Part shown: positions 10,021-21,179 of the stretch, piece by piece | Layout: every line of letters starts with the position of its first letter | Numbering within the stretch: the first letter of the stretch is position 1 | NCBI GenBank assembly: GCA_036250195.1 | Contig: JAVHZZ010000006.1 | Coordinates: 186,557,850 to 186,621,849, forward strand | Direction of reading: 5' to 3' | DNA length: 64,000 nt | From: Mixophyes australis | Taxonomy: Eukaryota; Chordata; Amphibia; Anura; Limnodynastidae | The notes under the pieces: model-generated | Databases searched by the model: none | Seen by the model: the letters and a program-made list of their open reading frames with translations, nothing else | Told to the model about the DNA's origin: nothing | Made by a program: the position numbers and the translations under genes

Positions 10021-11345
10021 GGATGACTGATCAGCGACAGGTAAGTAGGGATAGAGGGGGGAATTAATAGAATAGGTGGGAAGTTGATGCTGAGGGGGTG
10101 TGGCATGATGATTGGAAGTTGATTATCAGGGTGAGAGGGTTGATGGTATTAATGTGGTTCTTTTAATGAAGCTGAGAGAGATAATGATGTTGGTGTTAAT
10201 GAATATAAATGGGATTAATGATTATAATGGGGTTAATGCTGTTGAAGGGGTTATGATAAGACTAAAGGATTTAATGATTTTAAGGTGGTATTAATAATGT
10301 GAGAGTTAATGATTATATAATGAGGTTAACTTGTAATGTTGGCAGTTAACTAATGATGGGGAGGTTGATGTTGATGAAGACATGATTATGATGACGATAA
10401 GAGATTTTATGATTTTGAGGATGCTAGTGTCTGAGGTTGAGGGGGTTAATGATTTTTATGAGGGGATTAATTATGAGGGTTTGGGGTTGCCCCACAGGCT
10501 TACAGTTGTCAGCATGTAATGTGTCGGGAGAGTGTGATATTGGTGTAATGTGCGGGGAGAGAGGTGGGAGTGGTGTTGGTGAAATGTGCAGGGAGAGGGG
10601 TGGGAGTGGTATTGGTGTAGTGTGTAGGGAGAGTTGAAGGGGTATTGGTGTAGTGTGCAGGGAGAGGGGTGGTATTGGTGGAGGGGGGAGAGGCGGGGGT
10701 ATTGGTGTAGTGTGCAGGGAGAGGGGTGGGAGTGGTATTGGTGTAGTGTGCAGGGTTATGAGTGGTATTGGTGTAGTGTGCAGGGAGAGGGGTGAAGGGG
10801 TATTGGTGTAATGTGCAGGCAGAGGGGTGGAGGTGGTATTGGTGGAGGGAGAGGCGGGGGTATTGGTGTAGTGTGCAGGGAGAGGGGTGGGAGTGGTATT
10901 GGTGTAGTGTGCAGGGTTATGGGTGGTATTGGTGTAGTGTGCAGGAAGAGGGGTGGGGGGGGGGGTATTGGTGTAGTGTGCAGTGAGAGGGGTGGGGTGG
11001 TATTGGTGCAGGGAGAGGGTGGGAGTGGTATTGGTGTAGTGTGCAGGGAGAGGGGTGGGGTGGTATTGGTGCAGTGTGCAGGGAGAGGGGTGGGAGTAGT
11101 ATTGGTGTAGTGTGCAGGGTTATGAGTGGGGGTGGTATTGGTGCAGTGTGCAGGGAGAGGGGTGGGTGTATTTGTGTATTGTGCAGGGTTATGGGTGGGG
11201 GTGGTATTGGTGCAGGGAGAGGGGTGGGGGGTATTGGTCTAGTGTGCAGGGAGAGGGGTGGAGATGGTATTGGTGTAATGTGCAGGGAGAGGGGTGGGCA
11301 TGGTATTGGTCTAATGTGTAGGGAGAGGGGTGGGATTGGAATTAA
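10020..11345. repeat. G-rich degenerate minisatellite
   Basis: From about 10540 to 11340 a unit of roughly 36 bp recurs, built of 'gtgtagtgtgcagggag' and 'aggggtgggagtggtattg' with frequent shortening and 'gggttatg' variants. The preceding 10030-10480 is a degenerate 'ggttaatgatt' repeat. The glycine-rich open frames at 10811-11110 and 11041-11376 and the tryptophan-rich frames at 10792-10986 and 11112-11321 are translations of the repeat, not genes. Confidence 0.85.
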
Positions 11346-12367
11346 GAGTTATTATTTTATTTTGTCAAGTGTGTGACGGTGTGGGAAGTGTGCATTAGGG
11401 GATGGTGTCAGTAGATTGAAGTTTTGTCTATGACGCAGGGAATCCTTGCACCGACCCTGCACCGAGAACATTGCACCCTCCTTTAAATTATACAGCCCTT
11501 TCTCTCACCAGTGTCTCATGTCTTCCCAGTACACCATAACCTAGAGTTTTGTGCATCAGTTCAATAAAATAGTGATAGAATTCTATAATCAATAATTTTT
11601 TAAGAAATACAGATGTTCAAGATGTAAAGTGTGTAAAATTAATCCAGATACAGCGTTATTAGTCATTTCTAAATTGGAAAATGGCTAAAACAAAAAGAAA
11701 GTTCAGTTCCAAAAAAGTTATTATTCTAAATAATATGTAGTACTTGTAATGCTAGCACAGAAGAGAACTATGTGTTGTATGATACACGTGTCTAAGGCAA
11801 TGCATTTGATGCCTACTATAAATAAAAATGTCTTTTGGTTCAATTTCAATTGCATTCAAGGTATAAATGAAAAAAAAAAAACCCAAAGCTCTCTAATACC
11901 AAGATGTAATTAAGTACAGAGCAGCGTGTCCATTGCAGAGAGCACAACAGTGTTGCTGTAATTAAGTTCCAGTGTAAATTGATAAATCAAGTTAGACGGA
12001 ATAGATTTCCTAAGGGAAGGTGATCAATCTGCTAAAGATAAAGAATTGCAGAGAGTTTGAAAATTGTGGCTGAAGACTCAAGTACAGGTGAAAGCTCAAA
12101 TGAATATGGGAAAAGTTGCTGACCTTTACCTTTTACTTACTTATTATTTTTGCTAAAGGCTGAAATACCTGTGAGGTAAATTATAGTGCAAGCTACTCAT
12201 CTCATCTTACAATGCGTCTAAAATATAACTTAATAGCAGCAGCAAAGTACTATGCTTACTCAAGTTACATAGAGTTTATTATAAATATATACAAGACATC
12301 TCTATGCAATTAAGTCTTACTTTCCACCTTTTACCTGTCTGTAATTTCTGTAGTAATCAGCAGGAAC
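11346..12367. other. AT-rich unassigned sequence
   Basis: I see no gene. There are poly-A tracts (for example 11868-11882) and no clear repeat boundary. A 'gcaccgaccctgcaccgag' motif near 11448 resembles a transposon end but has no partner. Confidence 0.4.
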
Positions 12368-12370
12368 CTA

Positions 12371-12703
12371 GGGCCTGATTCATTAAGGATCTTAACTTAA
12401 GAAACTTCTTATTTCAGTCTCCTGGACAAAACCATGTTACAATGCAAGGGGTGCAAATTAGTATTCTGTTTTGCACATAAGTTAAATACTGACTGTTTTT
12501 TCATGTAGCACACACATATCAACTTTAAATTTCAGTGTACAAATAAGCTATCAAGTATTTGTGTGCTACATAAAAAAACAGTCAGTATTTAACTTATGTG
12601 CAAAACAGAATGCTAATTTGCACCCCTTGCATTGTAACATGGTTTTGTCCAGGAGACTGAAATAAGCAGTTTCTTAAGTTAAGATCCTTAATGAATCAGG
12701 CCC
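12371..12703. mobile_element. Palindromic MITE, Harbinger-like, TSD cta
   Basis: A 333-bp near-perfect inverted repeat: it opens GGGCCTGATTCATTAAGGAT and closes with the reverse complement. Both arms share 'ccatgttacaatgcaag', 'tttgcacataagttaaatac' and 'agtcagtattt'-type segments. It is flanked by cta at 12368-12370 and 12704-12706, the 3-bp target typical of PIF/Harbinger. No coding capacity. Its inner arms nearly pair over the full length, so its transcript would form a long hairpin. A related terminus (ccttaatgaatcgggccc) is at 46083-46100. Confidence 0.85.
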
Positions 12704-12706
12704 CTA

Positions 12707-13424
12707 GTGATTAATAACAGAAGGATTAAGTAAGCCAAGGTAACTTTTAGTTGGAAATAGTTTAAGAGCACAGAGCAGATATGTAAGAACCGATACCTCC
12801 CAACATTAGTCTCTCCGGCAGCGGGAAGGGGACATGGCCACGTCATGATGGGGGCATGGTCACATATCCACTTTTGAAGAAGCTAGCCTGCCCTGTACTC
12901 CCCTCCTCTGCAAACACTGTTTGCAGCACCTGTTCCGCCATGCAGAGAAACCGTAAACAACACATACCTCCAATATTTTCCAAAGCTGTCCCGATCAGGA
13001 TGGTAGGACAGAATCCTCAAATCTAGAATGCATTCCCTGAAATCGGACAGTATGGGAAACTTATTCTCAAGTGGGCACGATATGATGTAAATTGCATCAA
13101 ATGGGTGGGGCAAAACATTGACAGAAGTGGGCAGGGATCAATGGCACAATTTCCACCATTATAGCACATCCTTGATGTCATCTGTGGGTCATAGACATCC
13201 TGTTCCTAATTAGGGAGTCTCCCAGCATAGTAGATAACGATACTCAGGCTTAATATGACTGACAGACAGGGACATAACGATCTATTTATTAATATATGGT
13301 GATAGTGCTGATTTTCTATCGCTGGTTATCACCGTGATCATCTATCACCATAATTCTTAAAGGCGGCGATACTATCCCGGAATGGTAAGAGTTAAAGGAA
13401 TCTGAGGGAATATGTGTATGCGAG
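12707..13424. other. Repeat-derived unassigned sequence
   Basis: No gene. Around 12790-13130 the sequence carries 'acctcccaacat' and 'gctgtcccgatcaggatgg' motifs that recur at 36925-37010, 51040 and 61060-61130, marking an old dispersed repeat. Confidence 0.45.
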
Positions 13425-13985
13425 TGTTAGGAACCCCCACAGCCCGCAACACAAAACCCGGAGTCTACTCAGAAGTCTGGTTTTCGCTGGAGCCCCTAGT
13501 GGTGGGGACAGACTTGGCCGCAGACAGCTGAGGGTCGTGAATTGTGCGCTGACTGGAGAGAACAAGCGATAGAGGATAGGAGCAATAGCAGAGTGAGGTC
13601 CAGGCAAGGGTTGAGGCTGGCAGCAGACAGAATATCCAGAACACAAACCAGGGTCAGAGGTCACAGGCAAATCAGCAGCGTAGGACTCCAGGCAAAAAGG
13701 TCAATGGGCACAGGCAATCAAATGGAGGCAACAAGTAATCAATCCACTAGAGCAAGAAATAGCAGGCTAGTAACAGGCTAAGCAGGAACTATAACCGGCA
13801 GGGAGGGCTTGCCCCTTCCTGCCTTATATACTGATGTGGACCAATAGAAAAACCGCCCTGGGAGGACAAGAGAACAGAGCCCAGCTGAGCAATAATTAAT
13901 AAACTCCTTTGCGCGCGCGCCCGGCTGACCTAGGTGCCGGGACGCGGCGCTACAGCCAAAGAGCATCCCGACCGTTGCCTTGTCT
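13425..13985. mobile_element. Truncated LTR related to 1007-1708
   Basis: It begins TGTTAGGAACCCC and shares 'aaaacccggagtctactc' and 'cccctagtggtggggacag' with the solo LTR at 1007-1708. Similarity continues through the 'gggagg...ttatata' region to about 'cgaccgttgcc' near 13970, where it stops short of a clear CA end. No target duplication was found, so the 3' end is probably lost. Confidence 0.75.
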
Positions 13986-14067
13986 GTAACTTAGGCCAGA
14001 AACAACCTTGCAGAGCGATCTACAAATATTCTGGCACCTAAATGTAAGTAGGAGGGAACTTGATGGC

Positions 14068-14374
14068 TGTTACAGATGTTATCCTTATGTCATGCTCCAC
14101 CCTGTGGTGCAATGTTATCCATAGATTGTAAGCTTGCAAGCAGGGACTTCTCACCTCTTTGTCTGTTTTACCCAGTTTGTTTCTTACTGTATTTGTCCCC
14201 AATTGTAAAGCGCTACGGAATATGTTGGCGCAATATAAATGATGATGATGATGATTGGTTAATATTGCCAGGCTTTTCCTTTCATCTGGATGTTGTGTGT
14301 TCTGTTCCTGTTTTAACATGGCTACAGTTATTTAGCACTTTGTGCGTGGGTCCTTATTGTATGCCTCAGAACCA
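14068..14374 (+). repeat. 5' LTR of the gypsy element (carrying an insertion)
   Basis: It starts TGTTACAG and ends gaacCA. Relative to the 151-bp 3' LTR it carries an extra segment of about 165 bp at 14091-14255; the remainder aligns with the 3' LTR with several substitutions. Confidence 0.82.
14091..14255 (+). mobile_element. SINE-tail-like insertion in the 5' LTR
   Basis: The segment has 'attgtaagcttgcaagcagg', 'caattgtaaagcgctacgg' and 'ggcgcaatataaatgatgat', ending in a TGA microsatellite. The same 3' module recurs at 52965-53095 and 61440-61555. It replaces about 12 bp present in the 3' LTR, so it postdates the retrotransposon insertion. Confidence 0.75.
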
Positions 14375-14387
14375 TGGTGTCAGAAGT
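14375..14387 (+). promoter_or_regulatory. Primer-binding site, tRNA-Leu type
   Basis: tggtgtcagaagt directly follows the 5' LTR. It complements the 3' end of a vertebrate tRNA-Leu acceptor plus CCA (…acttctgacacca), from known tRNA sequence. The match stops after 13 bases. Confidence 0.7.
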
Positions 14388-14404
14388 TATCCAGCCCACA
14401 ACTG

Positions 14405-15417
14405 ATGCTGCTTGCTGCAAATGTAACACTCAGGATTCTGGTAAGCCTTGTGCAAGGTCTCTGTGACTGAAACTACAAGCATCTTCCCATTGAGATCAAG
14501 TTTATAGCTACTTTGAAGAGAGATGGAGAGAGCACATTATTATGGCAACTGTAGTATTTCTCCCCCCAGAGGGATTGCAGATGAATGGCAATTTGAGTAG
14601 CAAGTGAGACAACTTCAGAGCTGAAATTGAAGATTTTGCATTAGTCTCAGGCCTTAGTGAAAAGCCAGGAGAGGTGCAGGCAACCACACTGAGGAGAGTG
14701 ATGGGCAGTGAATGTCATTATATTTATAAGCACAATCTTACAGAGGTATAGCAAAAGGATGTTAAAGCAATATCAGATGCATTAGTGAAATACTTTAAAC
14801 CCGAAATAAATGTGATCTATAAAACAAGATGAAGGTGAACCAATTGACAACTTTGTAACCAGGCTAACAGAGAAAATAGCAACATGTAAGTACGGTATCG
14901 TATACAAGCCAAATTAGTAATGGGCCTAATTAGTGAGAGCACACGCTGCCGCCTCTTTAGAGAATGGGACTTAGACTTGCCAGCAAGTATTGAGATGTGT
15001 CATACAGCAAAGCTCATTGACCAAAGAATTAGAGCAATGGACAGTCAGCAGATCAACAATGTCAATTCAGTAGAAAAACAACAGCGTGGCAAAGGTGATT
15101 TTGTTAACAGACAGCCGCCAAAGTATCAGCAACAACGTGCACCAGTAGCCAAACATACTGCATGCAAATACTGCAGCCAAATGCATAGATGAGGGAAAGA
15201 ACAGTGCCCAGCGTTTGGGAAACCAAGTAGATTTTGCAGAATTACAAATCATTTTGCTACTGTGTGTTTGTCAAGCAAGAGACAGAATTCAACAGGAAAA
15301 CTGCACACATTAGAAGAAACAAATCCAGCTGACGCAGACCTCCACAGTGCTTAGGTGATGTACTCAACAGAATGCATTGGAACTGTAAGATCAGCATGCC
15401 AAAAATGGTTTACACAT
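14405..15417 (+). pseudogene. gag relic of the gypsy element
   Basis: The segment 14920-15192 is open and ends in a broken zinc-knuckle region: CKYCSQMH, a stop, then CPAFGK and NHFATVC in the following codons. Together these match the paired CCHC-type layout of gypsy gag. Upstream, 14580-14920 reads in gag-like fashion only in pieces. The nucleocapsid would bind element RNA. Not functional. Confidence 0.7.
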
Positions 15418-16026
15418 TGTCAGGCGCCGTCCCCGCTGAGCCTTGTCACCCGGGGAACGAACGCCTTCCTCTCTTCCGGCCGCTGCGGTCTGTTGCTAGG
15501 CAACAGACACACTGCAGCTTCCGCTGCAGACTCCTGTCGGGCGCATGCGCCCTGTCTCGTCCCGTTGCCTAGCAACGGGACGCTATCTGCCCCACTGAAT
15601 CCCCGCCTCCCGGCGCCATTAGGGTGCCAGAGTAACAGGTTTATCCTAGTATCCTGGTTCCTGCTTCCTTGACCTTCATTGTGCCTGTTGTTCTGCTCTT
15701 CGTGTGACCCGGCTTGGCGACCATCCTATTGTCTGTGACCCATCTTGTACTTCGACCTCGGCTTGCTGACCATTCTTCCGGATTCTCTCTTATACCGTAT
15801 AATCCTGATTGGCTTTGACCCGGACCGTCTGACCCTTCTACACTACACCGGCAACTGGCTAGGAGGACCGCGACCTGCGTACCCGGTGCAGCGAAGTCCA
15901 AACCTCCTTGCGGGGGTCCCTGGCGAACACCAGGGGTACGTTAGACTCCGCACCTGCTAGTTCAGTGGCGCTAATACCGGTTAGTGTTCTGTTCCGTATA
16001 CACCTCAGAAGGCCTGCGGCCTGACA
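15418..16026. mobile_element. Solo LTR nested in the gypsy element, TSD cacat
   Basis: 609 bp, starting TGTCAGGCGCC and ending GCGGCCTGACA, flanked by cacat at 15413-15417 and 16027-16031, a perfect duplication. GC-rich, with paired 'ctgttgcctagcaacggg' and 'gctaggcaacag' motifs in its first 200 bp. The open frames here (15355-15672, 15372-15572, 15641-15901) are LTR sequence. It interrupts the region between gag and protease. Confidence 0.9.
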
Positions 16027-16031
16027 CACAT

Positions 16032-18480
16032 CTTACCTTAAATAATCAGAGGCTACCCTGCCAGTTAGACTGAAGTACAGCATGTGATGTGATGAGTCTG
16101 AGAGACTAGCCAAGTAATGCAAACCTAAAGCTTTATTCTGGAGAGCTGATAAAATTATTAGGATGTGTTAGGCTGCTGGTGGTCAGATAACAAACCTGCA
16201 GAACAGACTCGCGGAGGTCTTCACCTACAGCAGCCGCCTTTCCCGTAGAGCTAGACGTGCTCACAGGTACAAGTACTCGGATGCCCCCAGGACTTAACTC
16301 CAAGTAGTGTAGGTTCGTTATACTAAACAGCGGAGATGGTAAAGGATGGTCCGACAAAAGTCAAGGTCAAGGGTCACTAGCAGGAAGAGTAGTAGGAAAC
16401 ACGTCTCCTAACACAAACACTGTGGAGATCTCAGCACATCATACCAACACTGGAGGAGGTCATGTCCAAACTGCCTAAAGCACTAGTGTTCCTGCTGGTT
16501 GATGCACGGGATGCATTCCTGTAGTATAAATTGGATGAAAAAAGCAGCTATATGACAAACTTTTGGTCTTCCTGGGGCTGGAAAAGATGGTGTAACCTTT
16601 TGTTTGGAGTCTCTGCCATACCTGAAGTCTACCAACGCAAGCAATATAAGTAAATGGCAAATGATATTCTTGTGGTTGGCTGTGGCGAGACAGACAAAGA
16701 AGCAGATGTTGACCATGACAGTAAGTTACTAGCATTGATGGAGTGTTGCAAACTAGTAAAACTAAGACTTAGTATAAATAGACTGCAATTTAAGCTTAAA
16801 GAAGTCCATTTCCATGGTCATATCCTGACCTCTGAAGGTTTGAAAGTAGACCCAAAGAAGATTAGAGCAGTCTTGGAGATGCCAATGTACTCAGATGTGA
16901 AGTTGGTGCAACGTTTCCTTGGATATGTGACATATCTTGTCAAATTTATGCCTTGACTTTCAAAGGGGTGAGATGCCCCTGTGCAGATAACTGGACAAGG
17001 ATGCAATCTGGCAATGGCTTCTAAAACAGGATGAAGTGATTCAAGCAAAACTGGACTGGGAGTTTGCCTGATGTAAGAGGGTCAACCGGTAGCATCTGAC
17101 AGCAACTGAGCAGAATTTTGCAGTTTGAAAAGGAGTGCCTGAGCATTGTGTTTGCTTGTCTTCGCTTTCATCATTATCTGTATGGCCAGGAAATAATCAC
17201 AGCAGAAGTATATCACAAGCTGTTAATTGCCATCTTTAAGAAGTCTCTATTGTGTGCACCAAAATGGCTTCAGAGCACTATGCTCACGTTGCGGCATTAC
17301 AACCTCAATGTAATGTACCTCAGTGACACTCTCAGCAGAGTAACAGCTGTGCATGGGAAATCAGAAGTCAAATCAACATAGTGCACCAAGTGCAGACAGA
17401 TATTGCACAGCTCGACCAAGCAAAGCATCTGAACATCACAGATCAGCGACTACAAAAGATCAAGCAGCATTCCATGAATGATGAAAGTTTACAGATGCTG
17501 AAGTCCATTGGATGGCCACACTTTAAAGAGTATGCACCATTCACAGTGAGGGACTGCTAGTCATTCAGAGATGAAATCAGCATACAGAATGGTATCCTGT
17601 ATAAGGGACCAAGAGTCATTAAACCTAAGTCTTCAAGGCCAGAGATGTTAGCATGCATACATTGAAGCCACATTGGGGGAGATGCATGTTACAGACAAGC
17701 AAAAGATACATTGTACAGGCCCAACATGGAAAGTGAGATCAAAGACTTTGTCAGCAACGGTTCAGCATGTAATGAATATGCACATGTACAGCAGATAGAA
17801 GCAATGATATCACATACGATACCAACACGTCCATACCTAGCAGGTTGTCAGCATGAATTTATTTACATACGCAGGCAAGGAATTTCTTTAGATAGTTGAC
17901 CACTACTCTGATTTTTGGGAAGTTGAGCTACTGTGATACCTGGAAACTGTCAAGGAGACTTAAGACATCCTTGCCAGTTGCCAACACATTTCTTCAGCCA
18001 AGTGTGATACAAGGTGTACTAGAGAAACTACAGCAGAGGAAACAGATTTTGAAATTGGGATACAATTCATCAGTCAAGGAACTGCCGCAACCTAACATCA
18101 GCCAACAAGCCTGGATGGAGCCCCTTCCTGGAGACCGCACAGGCCACTGGAGACTAGGTTCCTGTTTGGGAAAGGTGGCATCATGCTACTATATTCTGGA
18201 CGTGGATGGCACTATTTTCAGGTACAATTGTGTGGACTTGCAAATATCAGAACGGTCAGTGATGCCAAACTTCGGCGGATGTTCTGCCCCTAGCCTGACA
18301 GTGGAACCCTGCTGTCCAATGGTACCACTGTCAGGTCAGGAAGGTAAAGGACCACGTCGTCATACCAGAGAGTTTTCAGAACTAAAGAATGGAACATTCA
18401 ACTATGGCAAGAGTATTCCACATACACCAACAGGGATTTCTCAGTACAGCTCATCAAGACCTACTATAGCTACATAGACC
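16032..18480 (+). pseudogene. pol relic: protease, RT, RNase H, integrase
   Basis: A protease motif relic lies at about 16050-16085, just after 'cagaggctaccctgcc' (a damaged LDTGA-type site). After an LTR fragment, RT resumes near 16430: LEEVMSKLPKALVFLLVDARD, then a damaged YxDD (MANDILVVGC at 16654) and FHGHILTSEGLKVDPKK. RNase H follows at 17118-17381 (EKECLSIVFACLRFHHYLYG). Integrase fragments occur from about 17570 to 18480, including GILYKGPRVIKP and the 'YRPNM' region. Stops and frameshifts separate every block, so no protein is made. Confidence 0.82.
16166..16413. mobile_element. LTR fragment nested in pol relic
   Basis: It starts TGTTAGG and ends CCTAACA and shares 'gcggaggtcttcacct', 'gcctttccc' and 'caggacttaact' with the LTR at 45355-46042. 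It is much shorter than that copy, so it is internally deleted or truncated. No matching TSD was found. Confidence 0.65.
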
Positions 18481-18597
18481 CCTGCCCGACAGAGCACTGT
18501 TTATTCCCAGAGGGGGTGTCGGATACGGCCCCCTGACAGACTCTATTTAGAGACGTATAGTAGACTTTTAGCTGTGTTATAATACACAACAAAACAT

Positions 18598-18606
18598 AAA
18601 GGGAGA
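18598..18606 (+). promoter_or_regulatory. Polypurine tract before the 3' LTR
   Basis: aaagggaga sits directly before the TGTTACAG start of the 3' LTR, as required for plus-strand priming in LTR retrotransposons. Confidence 0.7.
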
Positions 18607-18757
18607 TGTTACAGATGTTATCCTTATGTGTATGGTATGGGTTAATATTGCCAGGCTTTACCTTTGACCTGGATGTTGTGCGTTCTGTTCCTGTTTTAAC
18701 ATGGCTACAGTTATCTAGCAGTTTGTGTGCGCGTCCTTATTGCATGCATCAAAAACA
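18607..18757 (+). repeat. 3' LTR of the gypsy element
   Basis: 151 bp from TGTTACAG to aaaaaCA, aligning with 14068-14374 apart from the SINE-tail insertion in that copy. Confidence 0.8.
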
Positions 18758-18762
18758 ATGGT

Positions 18763-20940
18763 CTTTAGTTACAGATAAAACAAATCTTGTTTGTATAGGT
18801 GGAATAGGACAGTTACACAACACCACTTTAAGATTGACAGGACTGATAGGATAGCCCAGCCTGTAGCTCAAAGATTTGTTGAAAACAAGAATACATTTCA
18901 GTCAATGTATGAATGTGGTGCTGGGGTCTTATTTGAAGCACTGCAGTTTATAATGTTTAAAGTATAATAACATGAATTAGTCCATTAGGATTAGATGTTT
19001 AAGCTAAGGCAAGAATATATTGCACGTTCTGAGAATGATACAGTAAATCTCACTTAATATTAGTTTTCCATTAAAAATCATGTTTATTCTGAAAGTCCCT
19101 ATATCATATTCTTTAATATTTCTTCTATAATCAAGAAAACAGGGGAGGTTCAACAACTCTAAATCATGTTAACAGCACCCCAACCCTTTCTCCACCCTGA
19201 ACAGAGTCATTTTATAGAGCAATAAAAGCTCAATGGCTTGTTAAATATTTAAGTGGTGAATAATTTAAGGCAACTGGATATGTCAACATAGTGTGTGATG
19301 TTTCTGTGAGGTATCACAGGGAGATTTTACAGAATTCTCCAGTTTTCAAAGACCTGATTTTATATTAATAGTTCATGATCACTGGCCCTCAGTGATTCTC
19401 ATGGACTTTAATTCAGCTTTGTAGTTATACCTGGGAACTCTCAGGACCACAGTTATAAAGCGCTCAGGGGAGCTGATTCAAATCCAAACACAAAGCCGTT
19501 AAAAAAAAAAAAAAGATAGCACAGAGCTTGAACGTATTTCCTTCCATTTTTACATTCAAGCGGATCTCAAGATGCGTTTCGACTTGAATCTGGGTGTAGA
19601 TATGCTCTGGCTCAGCATTACAGAGTGCAGTATATGCACAAGCATCTGAGCAATATAATATCACATCAGAATGCATTAGAAAAAATGTATATTTTAAATT
19701 CAATTGGCAACCCTAAATAGATGCAATCATCCATAAAAAATATGGTTGATAAAATATATATTTTTATGTTTTCTTACATTAAATATATAGATCCAGATAT
19801 TCATAATGCATACTGTACATGCATTTTTATGGTCTCTCTTAGTTGCATACACATGTGCTAGCTAGTGACACACATATGTGTACTTTTCAAAACAAAGACT
19901 ATGCCGTAGAATCATCTCTATCAGTCGGTACTTACACCTGTCCTGTAACTGGTGCAAATGATACACCTGAAACCCAAAATACTTGAGAAACACAGGGCTT
20001 GAGTCGGCCGCATGTGCATCTGAATGCTCTCCTTGCGCCCTGTACATTGCCTACATCTGTCCACACCTTCCCTTCCTCGTTCCGCCCTTCAAGTTGTAGG
20101 CAGTCGTGTTATTTGCATGTAGACATGAATTGCATTCAATTACATTCATTGGCGTAAGAGCATGCACAGAGCTATTTCAAGGTACGGCACACAAACAGAG
20201 ACGTCCAAACACGAATCAGGCCCTGAATGACCATTGCAAAATGCGCTGGTTTTGCACAAATGCTCCTGGATGGTGCACAATTCAAGGTACTTTCCACTCC
20301 CAAGGTTTGTGGAATGGCAGAAACATCCGAAGATATGCAGTGTACAAAAGTATAAATGTCACGTCAAAGTCTAACCCTCCCACTCACCCTTTTCATTTTC
20401 CTCAGATACTGCTCATTTAACCACATTTTTGGCTTTAAATGAACCATGCAGGAAAGGGGACATTGGGACTGTTTTTATTACTTATTTGACCCGTGACGCA
20501 CCAACGGTAGCTGTGTAGAAATTCCATTCACCAAGGATGGCATTATTGTTGGCAGCTGATAATACTGCTACTTTGTAATGGCAACACATACTTTCCTGTC
20601 CAGCTGCCACAATTGTTATCCTGCTTCCTTATGTTTCAGGCATTCTCCAAACCTCTTAAGGGGAGATTCGATTGGCTCTGATGAGACACTGGATATCATC
20701 GCAAAGTCTGGCTGCGCACATAGCTGGCCATTACATTAAGGAATCTCCACACAGGTACTAGGTTAGGGCCTGATGATGCAAATCGAAGCATCATGACCCA
20801 CCCCCACTGCAAGATTACATTACACAGGTCATTGCGCAGTTTGGGTAGGGGTCATGATGTTGCAAATCAGAGGGGAGGCCTAAAAGTATGTAAATGTGCA
20901 AAAGAGGTTTGGCTTTGTTCAGGCTGAAGACAGTTGTATG
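18763..20940. other. AT-rich sequence with an old dispersed repeat
   Basis: No gene found. At 19960-20250 a repeat with 'gtacattgcctacat', 'gcatgcacagag' and 'tacggca' matches 44975-45235, so it is an interspersed element. At 20765-20880 two copies of a 'catgatg…gcaaatc' type motif face each other. The rest shows nothing. Confidence 0.5.
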
Positions 20941-21179
20941 AGCTGCAGGCATGGCCGGATTAAGGGGGGGCACAGGGGGCACGTGCCCCGGGCCCCCCTC
21001 TCTCTGAGGGCCCCCTGCCGCCGGCTGGGAGGAAAGAAGCAGCTACAAGTCGGCGATTTTTTTTTTTACTGTTTAATAAGATTTTATTAATTGTGCAGGA
21101 GCCGCAAGGTCTGATGAGGGAATGATGTTAAGTGGCGCGATGACATCACATAATCTTTGTCTTTTCCTGACATCACAGA

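Larger units (their letters stand above)
14068..18757 (+). mobile_element. Decayed Ty3/gypsy retrotransposon
   Basis: Flanking LTRs (14068-14374 and 18607-18757) share 'tgttacagatgttatcctta' and 'cctgttttaacatggctaca'. The 5' LTR is followed by a tRNA-Leu-type primer-binding site and the 3' LTR is preceded by a purine tract. Flanking 5-mers are atggc and atggt, an imperfect TSD. Between them lie relics of gag, protease, RT, RNase H and integrase in the order expected for Ty3/gypsy, all with stops and frameshifts. The core is broken by a solo LTR (15418-16026) and an LTR fragment (16166-16413), and the 5' LTR by a SINE tail. Mag-like affiliation is my inference. Confidence 0.88.

Noticed and set aside
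10437..11376. Gly-rich frames as keratin- or silk-like proteins
   Set aside because: They follow the 36-bp DNA repeat exactly and change frame with indels, with no conserved ends.
9695..11459. hAT element from caggcctgg to gaccctg
   Set aside because: Flanking 8-mers (cgtggtgc and caccgaga) do not match and the termini are dissimilar.
13542..13966. Frames at 13542-13781 and 13778-13966 as genes
   Set aside because: They lie within a truncated LTR shared with 1007-1708.
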